Shown: positions 7,166-15,809 of the stretch, piece by piece
Numbering within the stretch: the stretch's first letter is position 1
Layout of the letters: the number at the start of each line of letters is the position of its first letter
Source: JAPLXD01 sp041662765
Lineage (GTDB): Bacteria > Patescibacteriota > Minisyncoccia > Moranbacterales > UBA11712
DNA length: 47,364 bases
Reading direction: 5' to 3'
Assembly: GCA_041662765.1 (NCBI GenBank)
Contig: JBAZRT010000001.1
Coordinates: 1-47,364, forward strand
Program-made: the position numbers and the translations under genes
Notes under the pieces: model-generated
What the model was told of the DNA's origin: nothing
The model's database searches: none
Seen by the model: the letters and a program-made list of their open reading frames with translations, nothing else

Positions 7166-7366
7166 ATGGAAAAAATACCAGGAGATAAGCAGGAAGAAAT
7201 AGCGCCGCAAGAAAAGCCCAAAAAGAAAATGATCAAAATAATTTGTTCAGAATGCAAAGCTTATTTGGGAGAAAAAGAGGGAGTGGAGACCGACAGGGAC
7301 ATCACGCACAGCTATTGTGAAAAGTGCAAAAACGAAGCTTTAGCCGAGCTGGAGAAATATAAGTAA
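7166..7366 (+). CDS. small zinc-ribbon protein
   Basis: A 66-residue cytoplasmic protein. An acidic/Lys-rich N-terminal third is followed by a zinc ribbon with CSEC and CEKC pairs about 23 residues apart, then a short helix. The start was set at the ATG preceding MEKIPGD, since upstream in-frame sequence is hairpin and A/T-rich repeat. It ends 12 bases before the signal peptidase gene, so it is probably co-transcribed with it. Such single ribbons often act as regulators or adaptors; the role here is unknown. Confidence 0.65.
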   Translation: MEKIPGDKQEEIAPQEKPKKKMIKIICSECKAYLGEKEGVETDRDITHSYCEKCKNEALAELEKYK

Positions 7367-7378
7367 TTTTTTGGAACA

Positions 7379-7966
7379 ATGAAAAAAATCGCAAAAATTT
7401 TTAAGATTGCAATCAATACAATTCTCGTCCTGCTGGTTCTCCTGGGCGTGTTTGTCGTGTTCTCATTCGTGCCGTTTCCGGGAAACTACAAAGTTTTCAC
7501 CGTGCAATCCGGTTCCATGGAGCCGACGATTCACACCGGGAGCATGATTTTTGTGAAGCCGGAAGCGGATTATAACGTCGGAGACATCATCACCAAACGA
7601 ACAGATGATTCAAAGATGACAGTAACGCACAGAATTGTTTCAAAAGAAGAACTGCAGGGGAAAGTTGCGTTTGAAACGAAAGGTGACGCGAACCAATCGG
7701 CCGATGGAGAGAAATTCACCAAAGAGGGGATCATTGGAAAGGAAATTTTCAAATTGCCGTATATCGGTTTTCCGGTGGGATACGCAAAGACCACTCCGGG
7801 ACTCATTTTGCTCATCATTATTCCGGCGGTGATTATTGTTTATGACGAAATGAATAAGATAAAAGACGAGATCAAGAAAAAGATTGATTATCGAAAAAGA
7901 GCCAAAAAGAGAGAGGAAAATAGCATTATATCTGATGATATTGAAGAAAAAAAAGAGGAAATATAA
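7379..7966 (+). CDS. sipW: SipW-type signal peptidase I
   Basis: A 195-residue membrane-bound signal peptidase of the S26B (SipW/ER-archaeal) type. After one N-terminal transmembrane segment (about 10-32) it carries SGSMEP with the nucleophile Ser46. It has VTHRI with His84 in the place of the Lys general base of ordinary bacterial LepB, the hallmark of SipW enzymes, then KGDANQSAD. A second hydrophobic segment lies near 135-155, followed by a highly charged cytoplasmic tail. It sits among TasA-like substrates, so its likely job is to process those and the surface proteins downstream. Confidence 0.92.
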   Translation: MKKIAKIFKIAINTILVLLVLLGVFVVFSFVPFPGNYKVFTVQSGSMEPTIHTGSMIFVKPEADYNVGDIITKRTDDSKMTVTHRIVSKEELQGKVAFETKGDANQSADGEKFTKEGIIGKEIFKLPYIGFPVGYAKTTPGLILLIIIPAVIIVYDEMNKIKDEIKKKIDYRKRAKKREENSIISDDIEEKKEEI

Positions 7967-7976
7967 ATCCGTGATC

Positions 7977-10088
7977 ATGAAAAGGATACGTGCGTCCGCC
8001 AAAAAAATCGGACTGGCTTTGTTTGTACTTTTTTTGATCGCGAATTTGAACAAGGTTCATCCGACAGATTCAGCCTTCACTGACACGGAAACCAGCGCCG
8101 GAAACAATTTCATTGCCGGGACATTTGATTTGGAATTGGATTCCAGTGTTTTGATGAATATTTCTGATTTTCGGGCCGGTGATGCGGTTGTCGGAAGCGT
8201 CAAAGCCAAGAACGCGGGAAGCGCGGATTTGCAATATAAATTGAATTTTCGAAAAATTTCAGGCGATGACACGCTCTGCCATGGGCTCCAGCTCGAAGCC
8301 GACAAAAACGGTTCGCTGGCATATTCCGGGGCGCTCGACGGACTGAATTTCAACGCGGGGAACCTGGCCTCCGGCCATTCGGACGAATGGGATTTCGATG
8401 TTTCGCTTCCGTCCACGGCGCCCCCAGGCCTTGAGGGACTCCAGTGCAAATTTTCTTTCGTTTTTTCGGCCTGGCAGGCGGAACTTCCCGACGGTTCCAG
8501 CGGCTTTTCCGATTCGGATGATTTTTCGGAAAACTTGATTGGTTCCGGAGACTGGACAGTGCCGGTGATTCTTGACAATGACATCGTCAAGGTTGCAGGC
8601 ACCAAAGGAACAACCAACGGAACGCAACCCAAAGCGATTGTTACCTGGCATACGAATGAAATGGCGACTTCAAACGTTGTTTATGACGCCAGTAGTTCAC
8701 ATCCGAGCTGCTCTGCATATGCCTTTCAATCTCCAATGCCTGCCGATACAAGCGCCGACAACATCGCTCATTCAGTTGAATTGCCAAATCTCACTGCCGG
8801 GACGACATATTATTATAAAATCCAGACTTCCGACGCGAGTGGCAATGAAAAGTGCTCGACCAGTCATTATTTCACTGTTCCGGTCTCAGTTTCGGATTCG
8901 CCGACCGGAAATATAGTTCTGAACGAAATTGTTCCCAATCCTTCAGGAAACGAAGCTGGTCCGATGCCCGGCGGGGAGTGGGTGGAAATATATAACAAAG
9001 GGACGACTTCGGCCGACGATATGGAGCTTGCCGGTTGGACGATCTATGACCATACGTTGGCGGGCGGTGTTGCCATAACATCAATAAATACGAATACCGG
9101 AGCGACGACATTGACTCACGGGGCGTGGCTCGCGGTTTATATGAATAAATCTTATCTTAGCAATGACTCCGACACGGTATATCTCTATAACGGCGCTAAA
9201 GGAGATGCGGGCGTGACGTTGGTTGACAGTCACGTCTGGACCGCATCAATACCTGATGACAAATCCATTGCCAGATTTCCCGACGGAACGGGGCCGTGGA
9301 TCGATCCTGAAAACACGCCGGGCGAAGAAAATAAATTGGGAGAAAAAGAGCTTGCTCAGTTCAGGACGATGACTCTCGAAAAATGTTTTGATGCGGAAGG
9401 GAAAGTGAAAAAAAGCAAAGAAGATGTTTGCCAACCGGAATTTTTGGTTTATCTTGGAATGCTCGGGAACAAAAAAGACAAAATGATGGACAAGGATATG
9501 AGGGATAAGCTTTTGGAGCCGAACTCTCCGCCGAACCAGGAAGGGGACACGACCCAAATTTCAAATGGAGAAAAATCGGATTCTGATATTCCGCCGACTG
9601 ACGGCGATGTGAACCCGCCAGCGATAGATGAGCCAAAAATAATTTCCAAAGAATTCGATATAAACCTCAAAGGAAAATTGAACGCGCCGGACGGATTCGA
9701 AGCGAGCGCGGATCAGAAATTGCAAAAAATCAAGCTTTCGTGTGAGGAAAGTGTGATAAATGACTTGAAAGATTTCGAAATTGATCTTGCGAAGGTCAAA
9801 ATTGATAAAGTCGGTAAAATTGAAATTTTGGTTTCCGATTTGAATTTGCCGAAAGACGTGGATTTGGTCACAGCCAAAAAGGATGACACAGTTGTTTTGA
9901 TAACGACCAGCGAAAAGCCGAAAGAGGAACCGAAAAAAGAAGAAATCAAAAAGGCCGACGCGGATCTTCCCAAAGCGGACAGCTTGAAAGATGATCCGAA
10001 AAAAGACGATTCTGGCGGCAATGGCGACAGCAGTACGGGTAGGGGAAGCGATCCGGCATCGAAAAGTGTTGATTCGGCAGAAGCATAA
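7977..10088 (+). CDS. multidomain surface protein: TasA-like, fibronectin-like and lamin-tail domains
   Basis: 703 residues. A basic N-terminus and hydrophobic segment lead into a SipW-type cleavage region (SAFTDTETSAGNNFIAGTFDLELD) and a TasA-like beta domain. Next comes a fibronectin III/phosphatase-N-like domain (AIVTWHTNEMATSNVVYD ... LTAGTTYYYKIQTSD). A lamin-tail domain follows (NIVLNEIVPNPSG ... GGEWVEIYNKG ... LAGWTIYD). The last 200 residues are acidic and Lys/Pro-rich with no membrane anchor. The ATG at 7977 is used; longer reading would overlap sipW. A likely adhesin or fibre-associated protein exported and cut by the adjacent SipW. Confidence 0.8.
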   Translation: MKRIRASAKKIGLALFVLFLIANLNKVHPTDSAFTDTETSAGNNFIAGTFDLELDSSVLMNISDFRAGDAVVGSVKAKNAGSADLQYKLNFRKISGDDTLCHGLQLEADKNGSLAYSGALDGLNFNAGNLASGHSDEWDFDVSLPSTAPPGLEGLQCKFSFVFSAWQAELPDGSSGFSDSDDFSENLIGSGDWTVPVILDNDIVKVAGTKGTTNGTQPKAIVTWHTNEMATSNVVYDASSSHPSCSAYAFQSPMPADTSADNIAHSVELPNLTAGTTYYYKIQTSDASGNEKCSTSHYFTVPVSVSDSPTGNIVLNEIVPNPSGNEAGPMPGGEWVEIYNKGTTSADDMELAGWTIYDHTLAGGVAITSINTNTGATTLTHGAWLAVYMNKSYLSNDSDTVYLYNGAKGDAGVTLVDSHVWTASIPDDKSIARFPDGTGPWIDPENTPGEENKLGEKELAQFRTMTLEKCFDAEGKVKKSKEDVCQPEFLVYLGMLGNKKDKMMDKDMRDKLLEPNSPPNQEGDTTQISNGEKSDSDIPPTDGDVNPPAIDEPKIISKEFDINLKGKLNAPDGFEASADQKLQKIKLSCEESVINDLKDFEIDLAKVKIDKVGKIEILVSDLNLPKDVDLVTAKKDDTVVLITTSEKPKEEPKKEEIKKADADLPKADSLKDDPKKDDSGGNGDSSTGRGSDPASKSVDSAEA

Positions 10089-10129
10089 TCATTGTTAGGC
10101 CTTGGAAGCCAAAAAATATAAAATTCTGT

Positions 10130-11176
10130 ATGAAAAAAATATCAATTATCATTTGTATTTTGTCGCTGGGACTGTTTTTTGCTGCCAATACGGCAAACGC
10201 GGCGCCAGATACGCCAAGACTTGAAGTCGTGTCAAACAAGCCGTTGTTCAATGTGTCAGATGCTGCGCCGGGAAAAGCATACCCTTCTCCCGTCACAATC
10301 AGAAATCACGGAGATAATGAAGAAAATTTTCAATTTGAGGTGACGATAAACGCGGATCCGTCGATTTTGGCCGATCACTTGTTTTTCAAAATCAATAAAG
10401 TGGAAACATTGGATCCGGTCGCTGGGGAAAGTTGCGCGTATGATTGCGATGGTAACGTGACAATGTCCAGTCTCAACGGAAGGGAGATATTTGTCAATCA
10501 TATTCCTCCGCACAGCACGAATTATTTCCTATTTTATCTGGTATTTGATCCGGAATCAGGAACCGGCCTTATGGGGGAAACGATGAACTTTGATATGATA
10601 TTGGGATACGAGGATCAAGATGGAAGTCAAGAAGATGGAGCAAATGATAGCAATAACAACAATATCACGATATCAACCAACGCGAATCCGGGTTTTTTTC
10701 AGAGTGTTCAATCATTTATTGGAAATGTCAGCGGTGCTGAAATTTCCGGAGAACAGGTTGTAGGCGGAGAAAATCAAGACAATCCAATTGCGAGAGATGG
10801 TATTGTGAAGGGAGAAGAAGCCTCAAATTGCCAAGGCTGGCCGAAATGGGTCTGGGTTTTGATGCTGATCGCGTATTTCGCCGCGTTTTTGTGGCGGACT
10901 TTTGACAAAATCAAGCAGCAAATTGAAAAGCGGGACATTCGCCGGAAATGGCAGGCGGCGCTGGCGATCGTGGCATTTCTCATTTGGTATTTTTTCGACA
11001 AGTGCCGGGAGTTTTGGTGGTTTGTGATTTTGGCGATGATCGGCGGAGCAGTGATATATCTTCTTTATCTTTATTTGTTCAGGAAAAATATTCGAGAGGA
11101 GCGCGCGAAAGTCGAAAGCGGATCCGGCCAAAATGCTCCAAAAGATCCGACCAATCAAATTCCGCCGGCAGTCTAA
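10130..11176 (+). CDS. membrane-anchored surface beta protein with three C-terminal TM segments
   Basis: 348 residues. A Sec signal peptide ends near TANA/APD (about 25). An extracellular beta domain of about 170 residues follows, with RLEVVSNKPLFN and PSPVTIRNHGDNEENFQFEVTI resembling the Ig-like fold of TasA relatives. Then comes an Asn/Asp-rich linker. At the C-terminus two or three closely spaced hydrophobic helices (about 240-325) are rich in Trp and separated by basic stretches, with a cytoplasmic tail. It probably anchors the surface module of this cluster in the membrane (inference). A terminator follows. Confidence 0.7.
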   Translation: MKKISIIICILSLGLFFAANTANAAPDTPRLEVVSNKPLFNVSDAAPGKAYPSPVTIRNHGDNEENFQFEVTINADPSILADHLFFKINKVETLDPVAGESCAYDCDGNVTMSSLNGREIFVNHIPPHSTNYFLFYLVFDPESGTGLMGETMNFDMILGYEDQDGSQEDGANDSNNNNITISTNANPGFFQSVQSFIGNVSGAEISGEQVVGGENQDNPIARDGIVKGEEASNCQGWPKWVWVLMLIAYFAAFLWRTFDKIKQQIEKRDIRRKWQAALAIVAFLIWYFFDKCREFWWFVILAMIGGAVIYLLYLYLFRKNIREERAKVESGSGQNAPKDPTNQIPPAV

Positions 11177-11199
11177 GCAAGAAGAGAAAAAATTCAAAA

Positions 11200-11236
11200 A
11201 ACAACCCCATTCAGCTTTCAGCGGGTTGTTTTTTGT
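11200..11236 (+). terminator. terminator of the surface module
   Basis: AACAACCC pairs with GGGTTGTT, followed by a T-run. It closes the transcript that carries sipW and the surface proteins. Confidence 0.85.
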
Positions 11237-11304
11237 TTGCTGTTTATTAGTCTAAGTGCTAAAGTTATCTTCAAAGAGGTCTAATTATCAATAAAATAAA
11301 AAAA

Positions 11305-11997
11305 ATGAAAAAAACGCTATTCGCATCACTGTTGCTTATTTTTGGATTGAGCTTTCAAGTTCAAGCGGCAAGCACAAATCCCAATCAAGGGGCAAAGCAG
11401 GGACAGGCTGGTTCTCAAGCCCAAGGCAGTCAAACTGGAAATACTGTTCAGACGGAAGAAAAAAACAAGGTGATGAACCGAGGAGAAAGCAATCAGATCC
11501 AGACCCAGGAGCAAAACGCAGTTCAAGCTCAGGACAGCGCCGCCAAAGACAACGCAAGCAATGGCAAATCCAGCTCCAATCCATCGATACAAAAAAGAAG
11601 CCAAGTGGCGAACGCCGTCCAAGCTATGCTTCAAATAGCCGACAGAAATAGTGGGATCGGACAGCAAGTCAGGGTTATTGCCCAGAATCAAAACCAAAAT
11701 AAAATAAGGTTGGAACAAAACGTCGAGAAAATTCAAAGAAAAAGCGGATTTGCAAAGTTTTTCATGGGACCAAATTTCGGAGAAATAAATGACGCTCAAA
11801 AAACATTGGAGCAAAACAAAGAGCAGATTCGCCAGCTGAACCAAATCAAAACCCAGCTTTCCAACGAGGGTGATCAGCAGCAGCTCGCTGAGCAGATCAG
11901 AGTTCTGGAACAATCCAATCAAGAGATTGAAACTTTGCTTGCCGGCGCACAAGGCGGATTCAGTCTGTTTGGCTGGCTGAATAAGCTGATTTCATAG
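11305..11997 (+). CDS. secreted Gln/Asn-rich coiled-coil protein
   Basis: 230 residues with a signal peptide (KKTLFASLLLIFGLSFQVQA). The next ~80 residues are low-complexity Gln/Asn/Ser/Ala. A helical region (about 95-220) with Leu/Ile/Gln heptads (NQNKIRLEQNVEKIQ, EQNKEQIRQLNQIKTQL) predicts a coiled coil, and it ends in a short hydrophobic FGWLNKLIS. No cysteine. The A/T-rich start region has no SD. It follows the fibre module and may be an accessory extracellular component, but no family was recognised. Confidence 0.7.
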   Translation: MKKTLFASLLLIFGLSFQVQAASTNPNQGAKQGQAGSQAQGSQTGNTVQTEEKNKVMNRGESNQIQTQEQNAVQAQDSAAKDNASNGKSSSNPSIQKRSQVANAVQAMLQIADRNSGIGQQVRVIAQNQNQNKIRLEQNVEKIQRKSGFAKFFMGPNFGEINDAQKTLEQNKEQIRQLNQIKTQLSNEGDQQQLAEQIRVLEQSNQEIETLLAGAQGGFSLFGWLNKLIS

Positions 11998-12082
11998 GAC
12001 AAAAATTTATTTTCATTTCCAATGGTTGACTGGAAATTATAATTGGATCAGGAAAGAATATATCTAAAAGGCGGAAAAAGAG

Positions 12083-12223
12083 ATGCTATTTTTCTGGGAT
12101 GTATTCTGGGCGAAAAATTTGCCCAATTTGCAACTCTATGCCGGAGTTGTGCTGATCAGTTCTTTCTCAAAGATCATCGGAATCTCCCTTATTTTGATCA
12201 AAATTTTTGGCGCGTCAACCTAG
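12083..12223 (+). CDS. small membrane protein, 46 residues
   Basis: Begins MLFFWDVFWAKNLPN and contains one long hydrophobic segment (about 18-43) ending GAST. Only a weak GGCGG lies upstream of the ATG. The gene stops 49 bases before the next small reading frame and may be cotranscribed with it. No family recognised; below normal detection length, so confidence is limited. Confidence 0.4.
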   Translation: MLFFWDVFWAKNLPNLQLYAGVVLISSFSKIIGISLILIKIFGAST

Positions 12224-12271
12224 GAGGATTGGCCAGCAAACATTTTATATCATCTCCGAAGGAGGTTCGCT

Positions 12272-12447
12272 ATGGCAGGCAAGCAGTATGACGGCTTTAT
12301 TATTTTTTATTCATCGGCGGGTTGGCAACCATAGTTTGGCTTCCGGCAAAACAGGGCTGCAAAAAAGTGGCTGATTTTTTCCGGCAGCTTGCGGATGTGG
12401 CAATCAATCGGGCCATCTGGTCTTTGGTCGGCCGGAAGCTGATGTGA
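12272..12447 (+). pseudogene. small membrane protein, apparent frameshift
   Basis: A strong SD (GAAGGAGG) stands before ATG 12272, but that frame stops after 20 codons. From about 12294 the next frame reads a credible membrane peptide, LYYFLFIGGLATIVWLPA, then KQGCKKVADFFRQLADVAI and ends at TGA 12447. A single missing base near 12293 would join MAGKQYDG to it and give a ~58-residue protein. Either the gene is broken or the assembly lost one base. A terminator follows. Confidence 0.4.
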
Positions 12448-12503
12448 ACGCGCTTTTTTTTCTGAAGTTGAAAGTCCCGAGTTCCAAGAAATTTGGGCGA
12501 GGC

Positions 12504-12538
12504 GAGGGGTGCAGAAGTCGTGCGCTCCTCTTTTTTTT
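12504..12538 (+). terminator. intrinsic terminator
   Basis: GAGGGGTGC pairs with GCGCTCCTC (9 bp with two G.U pairs), followed by eight T. Confidence 0.85.
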
Positions 12539-12622
12539 GAAACAGCCTTGATCATTTTCGAAAAAGAAAGTAAGATGATATGAAACAAAAAATGCTGAAA
12601 AAGTAGGGAGGAAAAAACGGGG

Positions 12623-12847
12623 ATGTATATTTTGCCAGAGAGATATTCTTTCTGCAGGCAGTTCTTCAACCGCGGGCGCTGGCACATCAAGGACATACAG
12701 ACCAATGGAAGCGGTCTCTCGGTGCTTCCACTGTGCAGCGTCTCGGGAAAATTCCAATTCAATAAGTCCGAAATCGCTTTGGCGAGGCAGATTTGCCCGG
12801 TGTGTCTCAAAATTGCGAAAGAATCGGGAATCATTCCTCAAAGCTGA
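12623..12847 (+). CDS. small Cys-containing protein, possible zinc site
   Basis: 74 residues starting MYILPERYSFCRQFF. It has a GRWHIKDIQ motif with His, an isolated Cys (PLCSVSGKF) and a C-terminal CPVC pair. Spaced Cys/His could hold a zinc ion. No signal peptide. A GGGAGG SD lies about 12 bases upstream and a terminator follows 24 bases after the stop, so it forms its own transcription unit. No family recognised. Confidence 0.6.
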   Translation: MYILPERYSFCRQFFNRGRWHIKDIQTNGSGLSVLPLCSVSGKFQFNKSEIALARQICPVCLKIAKESGIIPQS

Positions 12848-12870
12848 AAACAAAATTCGGGGGAGGCAAA

Positions 12871-12902
12871 GGGCGCGATCAACATCGGTTGCGCCCTTTT
12901 TT
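12871..12902 (+). terminator. intrinsic terminator
   Basis: GGGCGC pairs with GCGCCC, extended inside by GAT/ATC, followed by a T-run interrupted by one A. Confidence 0.8.
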
Positions 12903-12932
12903 ATTTCTCCAGAAAACAGGAATTTGCCAAAT

Positions 12933-12966
12933 AAAAAAGCCGGGGTTTCCTCGCGAAAACCCCGGC
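12933..12966 (-). terminator. terminator of the 53-residue minus-strand gene
   Basis: GCCGGGGTTT (12939-12948) pairs perfectly with 12957-12966, and the A-run at 12933-12938 gives six U on the minus strand. Confidence 0.85.
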
Positions 12967-13011
12967 GTACCATCTCTTTCCCTGGAGGGGGATCCAGAGG
13001 AGAGAAAATCA

Positions 13012-13173
13012 TCATTTCGGCTGGGCAGCTTTTTCAGCTGCTTGAAGGAGCAGTTGATACTCGAAATTATCCATGTTCCGCTCACTCATTTGAGCCATGG
13101 TCACGAGGGAGTATATGACCAAACCCAGAAGACCGCCCAGGATGATCCCCGGAAAGATTAATGCCGTTGGCAT
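13012..13173 (-). CDS. small single-pass membrane protein, 53 residues
   Basis: The product is MPTALIFPGIILGG followed by a hydrophobic helix up to SLVTMA, then a charged amphipathic tail (MSERNMDNFEYQLLL) ending AAQPK. It has its own perfect sigma70 promoter (13218-13246), an AGGAGA SD six bases before the ATG, and a strong terminator. These make it a convincing gene despite its size. The topology suggests a small membrane regulator or assembly factor; function unknown. Confidence 0.7.
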   Translation of the reverse strand: MPTALIFPGIILGGLLGLVIYSLVTMAQMSERNMDNFEYQLLLQAAEKAAQPK

Positions 13174-13217
13174 GCTCGCTCTCCTAAAAATAAAATAACT
13201 GCATTTCTATTGGCGCT

Positions 13218-13246
13218 ATTATATCACAGAGATAAGTCATTGTCAA
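13218..13246 (-). promoter_or_regulatory. consensus sigma70 promoter
   Basis: On the minus strand TTGACA, 17-base spacer and TATAAT: a full consensus match, 45 bases upstream of the 53-residue gene. Confidence 0.85.
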
Positions 13247-13350
13247 ATTGACGGCCGGAAATTCTTCGCATTTTTTCACAATTCGGAATTTAGCCAATAT
13301 GAACCAGGAAGGGTATGATGAGGCTAGTCGTCTAAATAATAAAAAACATC

Positions 13351-13382
13351 AACAGTTCTGCTTCCAGCGGGGCTGTTTTTTT
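13351..13382 (+). terminator. orphan terminator
   Basis: AACAGTTCTGC pairs with GCGGGGCTGTT (11 bp with several G.U pairs), then seven T. No gene ends just upstream, so it may insulate the GT2 promoter or end a short untranslated RNA. Confidence 0.65.
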
Positions 13383-13472
13383 GATTTGCGAATATTGGAG
13401 CGGATTTCAGATTTGTCAAAATTGCATAATGGCTTATATAAGGCAAAATAATTGTTTTTTCGCTTTTTTTAC

Positions 13473-13501
13473 TTGACTTATTTAAAAAGGAGTGTTACAA
13501 A
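13473..13501 (+). promoter_or_regulatory. promoter for the GT2 cassette
   Basis: TTGACT, 17-base spacer, TACAAA, located 56 bases before the GT2 start. A second TTGACA at 13515 might be an alternative -35. Confidence 0.5.
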
Positions 13502-13557
13502 AATACGAAGTCCTTTGACAACTTCATGTTATAAATTCCCATAAGGATGGTGCAAAT

Positions 13558-14649
13558 ATGCGTCTATCACGGCTTTTGGATTGGAGGTGGTGGTTCGGCC
13601 TCAGGCCGAAATTTGCCATCGAACCGCCGGTCGCGAAGTATTCAATTACTATTGTCGTGCCGGCCTACAACGAAGAAGATTCAATAGGCGCCACCATCAG
13701 CAACCTGAAATTGCAGACGGTTCCGATTGAGGAAATCATCGTGGTTGATGATTGCTCCTCGGATGGAACCGGCGAAATTTCCAGGGAAATGGGCGTCACC
13801 GTTATCCGGACTCACAAAAATCAGGGATCAAAGGCGATGGCCCAGAATTATGTCATTCCGCAAATCGTGTCCGATCTTATCGTGACAATTGATGCGGATA
13901 CGATTCTGGCGCCGGATGCCATTGAGAAAACATTGCCCTGGTTCAACAGCCCGAAGACGGCTTCCGTATGCGGGTTTGTTATTCCGCAAAAAGTGGAAAC
14001 CCTTTGGGAAAGAGGGAGGTTTATCGAATACGTATTTGGCATATCGCTCCATAAGAGAGCCCAGCAGAATATAGGGCTGGTTATGGTTTCCTCCGGCTGT
14101 TTTTCCGTCTTTCGCACGGAACTGCTCAAGATGATGGGCGGTTTCGACGCGAGGACAATGGCCGAGGATATGGATCTCACTTGGAATTTCCTGCTCGAGG
14201 GATATGAGATCTATTGCGAGCAGACGGCCTATTGCTATCCGTTCGATCCACCGACGCTCAAAATATTCGTCAACCAGATCGACCGATGGTACCGGAGCTT
14301 TTTCCAGAACGTTTCCGTTCACAGCTTCAGAAAAAACAAGGGGCTGGGAATCATGATCTATGGATACCTCCTGGAACCGGCACTGGCACCGATTCTTGCC
14401 GTTGCGTTTCTCACGACGATGAAGTGGAATTTCTGGTGGCTAATCATGCTGGCCGCCGCTATCGATCTGACGATCGTGGCGATCCCGTGCCTCATCAAAG
14501 GCGCGGTTACCGGCATGACTGGAAAAGTTTTGACCTCCTTGCCGGCTTATTGGGTCATAAGATTTGTTAATATCTATGTCTTTTGGCGGTCCTTCTGGAG
14601 AGAGTGGATCATCAAAGACAAACTCAACAGCTGGAACAAGGGTCACTGA
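13558..14649 (+). CDS. membrane GT2 processive glycosyltransferase (polysaccharide synthase-like)
   Basis: 363 residues with the full GT2 signature of PgaC/HAS/chitin-synthase relatives: VVPAYNEED, DDCSSDGT (Asp64/65), DAD (112-114), AEDMDLTW (Glu203-Asp204) and QIDRW (240-244). Three hydrophobic segments follow (about 260-345) and a basic tail. The QxxRW motif marks processive enzymes that make and extrude a polymer, probably from a UDP-sugar. The SD AAGGATGG precedes the ATG. It heads a run of exported envelope proteins, suggesting the synthase of an exopolysaccharide locus (inference). Sugar specificity cannot be read. Confidence 0.85.
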   Translation: MRLSRLLDWRWWFGLRPKFAIEPPVAKYSITIVVPAYNEEDSIGATISNLKLQTVPIEEIIVVDDCSSDGTGEISREMGVTVIRTHKNQGSKAMAQNYVIPQIVSDLIVTIDADTILAPDAIEKTLPWFNSPKTASVCGFVIPQKVETLWERGRFIEYVFGISLHKRAQQNIGLVMVSSGCFSVFRTELLKMMGGFDARTMAEDMDLTWNFLLEGYEIYCEQTAYCYPFDPPTLKIFVNQIDRWYRSFFQNVSVHSFRKNKGLGIMIYGYLLEPALAPILAVAFLTTMKWNFWWLIMLAAAIDLTIVAIPCLIKGAVTGMTGKVLTSLPAYWVIRFVNIYVFWRSFWREWIIKDKLNSWNKGH

Positions 14650-14683
14650 AGTCTCAACCGCGAAATCAAAGAAGGAAAAAGTT

Positions 14684-15793
14684 ATGAGAAAGTGGATGTT
14701 GGTTTTGGCTTTGGCGGCCGCGTTGATGATTCCATCCGCGGCCATGAGCGCTCCGGCTCCGAAGGAAATTATCTTGGGAAAATCGAAGATCATTGTGCCG
14801 CCAGGCGCTTTGGTCGGCGCTCAGGTTGACCGGGTCACCCGCGATACCACTCTGCCTGATGGCAGTGATCTCAAGAACGCCTATCCCTTCCGGGTTGTCA
14901 CCGACAAGTCCGGGCTGGTTACCTACATGGAAGGCCGCCTGGCCGGCCAGCTGATTGATTACGCCAAAGTCCAGGTCGTAGGCCTGGGACCGGCGTATGC
15001 CAAATTAGTGGGCGAAACGGGCGACTTCTACACTGAAGACGGCGCCGGGAATTTCAAGTTCAGAGTGGATCCGTCCAAACTGAACTATTCCTCGGTGCTG
15101 TATGCCGACAAGCGGTCTTTTGCCGTGATGATCGACACCCACGGTTTCAACGCTGTGGCCGCACCGGCAATTCACCTGGCTCAATTGTCCAAGAAGAAAC
15201 TCAGCCTGGTGATTGCCTGCATGGACCTGCCTTCGAAAGCTGAAGCGGCCCTGTTTCTGGCCCAAAACGGCATCAACTGCTACGGGCCCTGCGACCTTTT
15301 CGGATCCCAGATCGTCGGCTACAAGAAAGACAATCCCAATGCCGCGACAGTCCTGGGGACCGCCCCTATCCGCAAGCTCAAAAAGGGCGGAGCGGTGATT
15401 GGGAATCAGTCGGTGCGTATCGCGCTGGCTGAAGAGATCGTGGTCCAAAAGACCGACAATGCCAAATATCCGGACCAGTACTGCGACGCGCCCTACAACT
15501 ATTTTCGTGCCGTGCAGGAAAAGCTGGGACTGGCCTTGAAGCTCACTCCCGTTGTGGCCACCATCGGCCAGACGGATAAGTTGGTCGCCAAAGCCAAAGA
15601 AGTCGGCGCCCAGGTGATTGGAGTGAGAGTCCTGAACGAAAAGGACGCGGCTCCGATCGCGGCGTGGCTCAAAGAAAACCCCAAAAATCGGGCCATTCTT
15701 TTTCACTCGGCTGCTTATGAGCCGGGCTATGACCTGTTTTTCCAATTCCCGAAGCAGACCAGCTTTGGGGACCTCAATCCACAAGTTCTGTAG
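14684..15793 (+). CDS. secreted protein of unknown family
   Basis: 369 residues with a signal peptide (RKWMLVLALAAALMIPSAAMS, cut near SAP/APK). The mature part alternates beta strands and helices: a beta-rich first half (IILGKSKIIVPPGALVGAQVD), then alpha/beta stretches (KKLSLVIACMDLPS, AQVIGVRVLNEKDAA, RAILFHSAAYEP) that resemble a Rossmann-like fold. No motif is firmly recognised. SD GAAGGA precedes the ATG; 34 bases separate it from the GT2 gene, so they are likely cotranscribed. A periplasmic or surface polymer-handling role is only a guess from context. Confidence 0.7.
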   Translation: MRKWMLVLALAAALMIPSAAMSAPAPKEIILGKSKIIVPPGALVGAQVDRVTRDTTLPDGSDLKNAYPFRVVTDKSGLVTYMEGRLAGQLIDYAKVQVVGLGPAYAKLVGETGDFYTEDGAGNFKFRVDPSKLNYSSVLYADKRSFAVMIDTHGFNAVAAPAIHLAQLSKKKLSLVIACMDLPSKAEAALFLAQNGINCYGPCDLFGSQIVGYKKDNPNAATVLGTAPIRKLKKGGAVIGNQSVRIALAEEIVVQKTDNAKYPDQYCDAPYNYFRAVQEKLGLALKLTPVVATIGQTDKLVAKAKEVGAQVIGVRVLNEKDAAPIAAWLKENPKNRAILFHSAAYEPGYDLFFQFPKQTSFGDLNPQVL

Positions 15794-15809
15794 TCAGAGG
15801 GGGTAAACG

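Larger units (their letters stand above)
13174..13557. other. intergenic region with divergent promoters
   Basis: The 384 bases contain the minus-strand promoter at 13218, a plus-strand terminator at 13351 that no gene explains, and a plus-strand promoter at 13473 for the GT2 gene. No convincing coding sequence was seen. Confidence 0.55.

Noticed and set aside
13248..13451. 67-codon open frame
   Set aside because: Contains a terminator hairpin and has no SD, conserved-looking segment or hydrophobic pattern.
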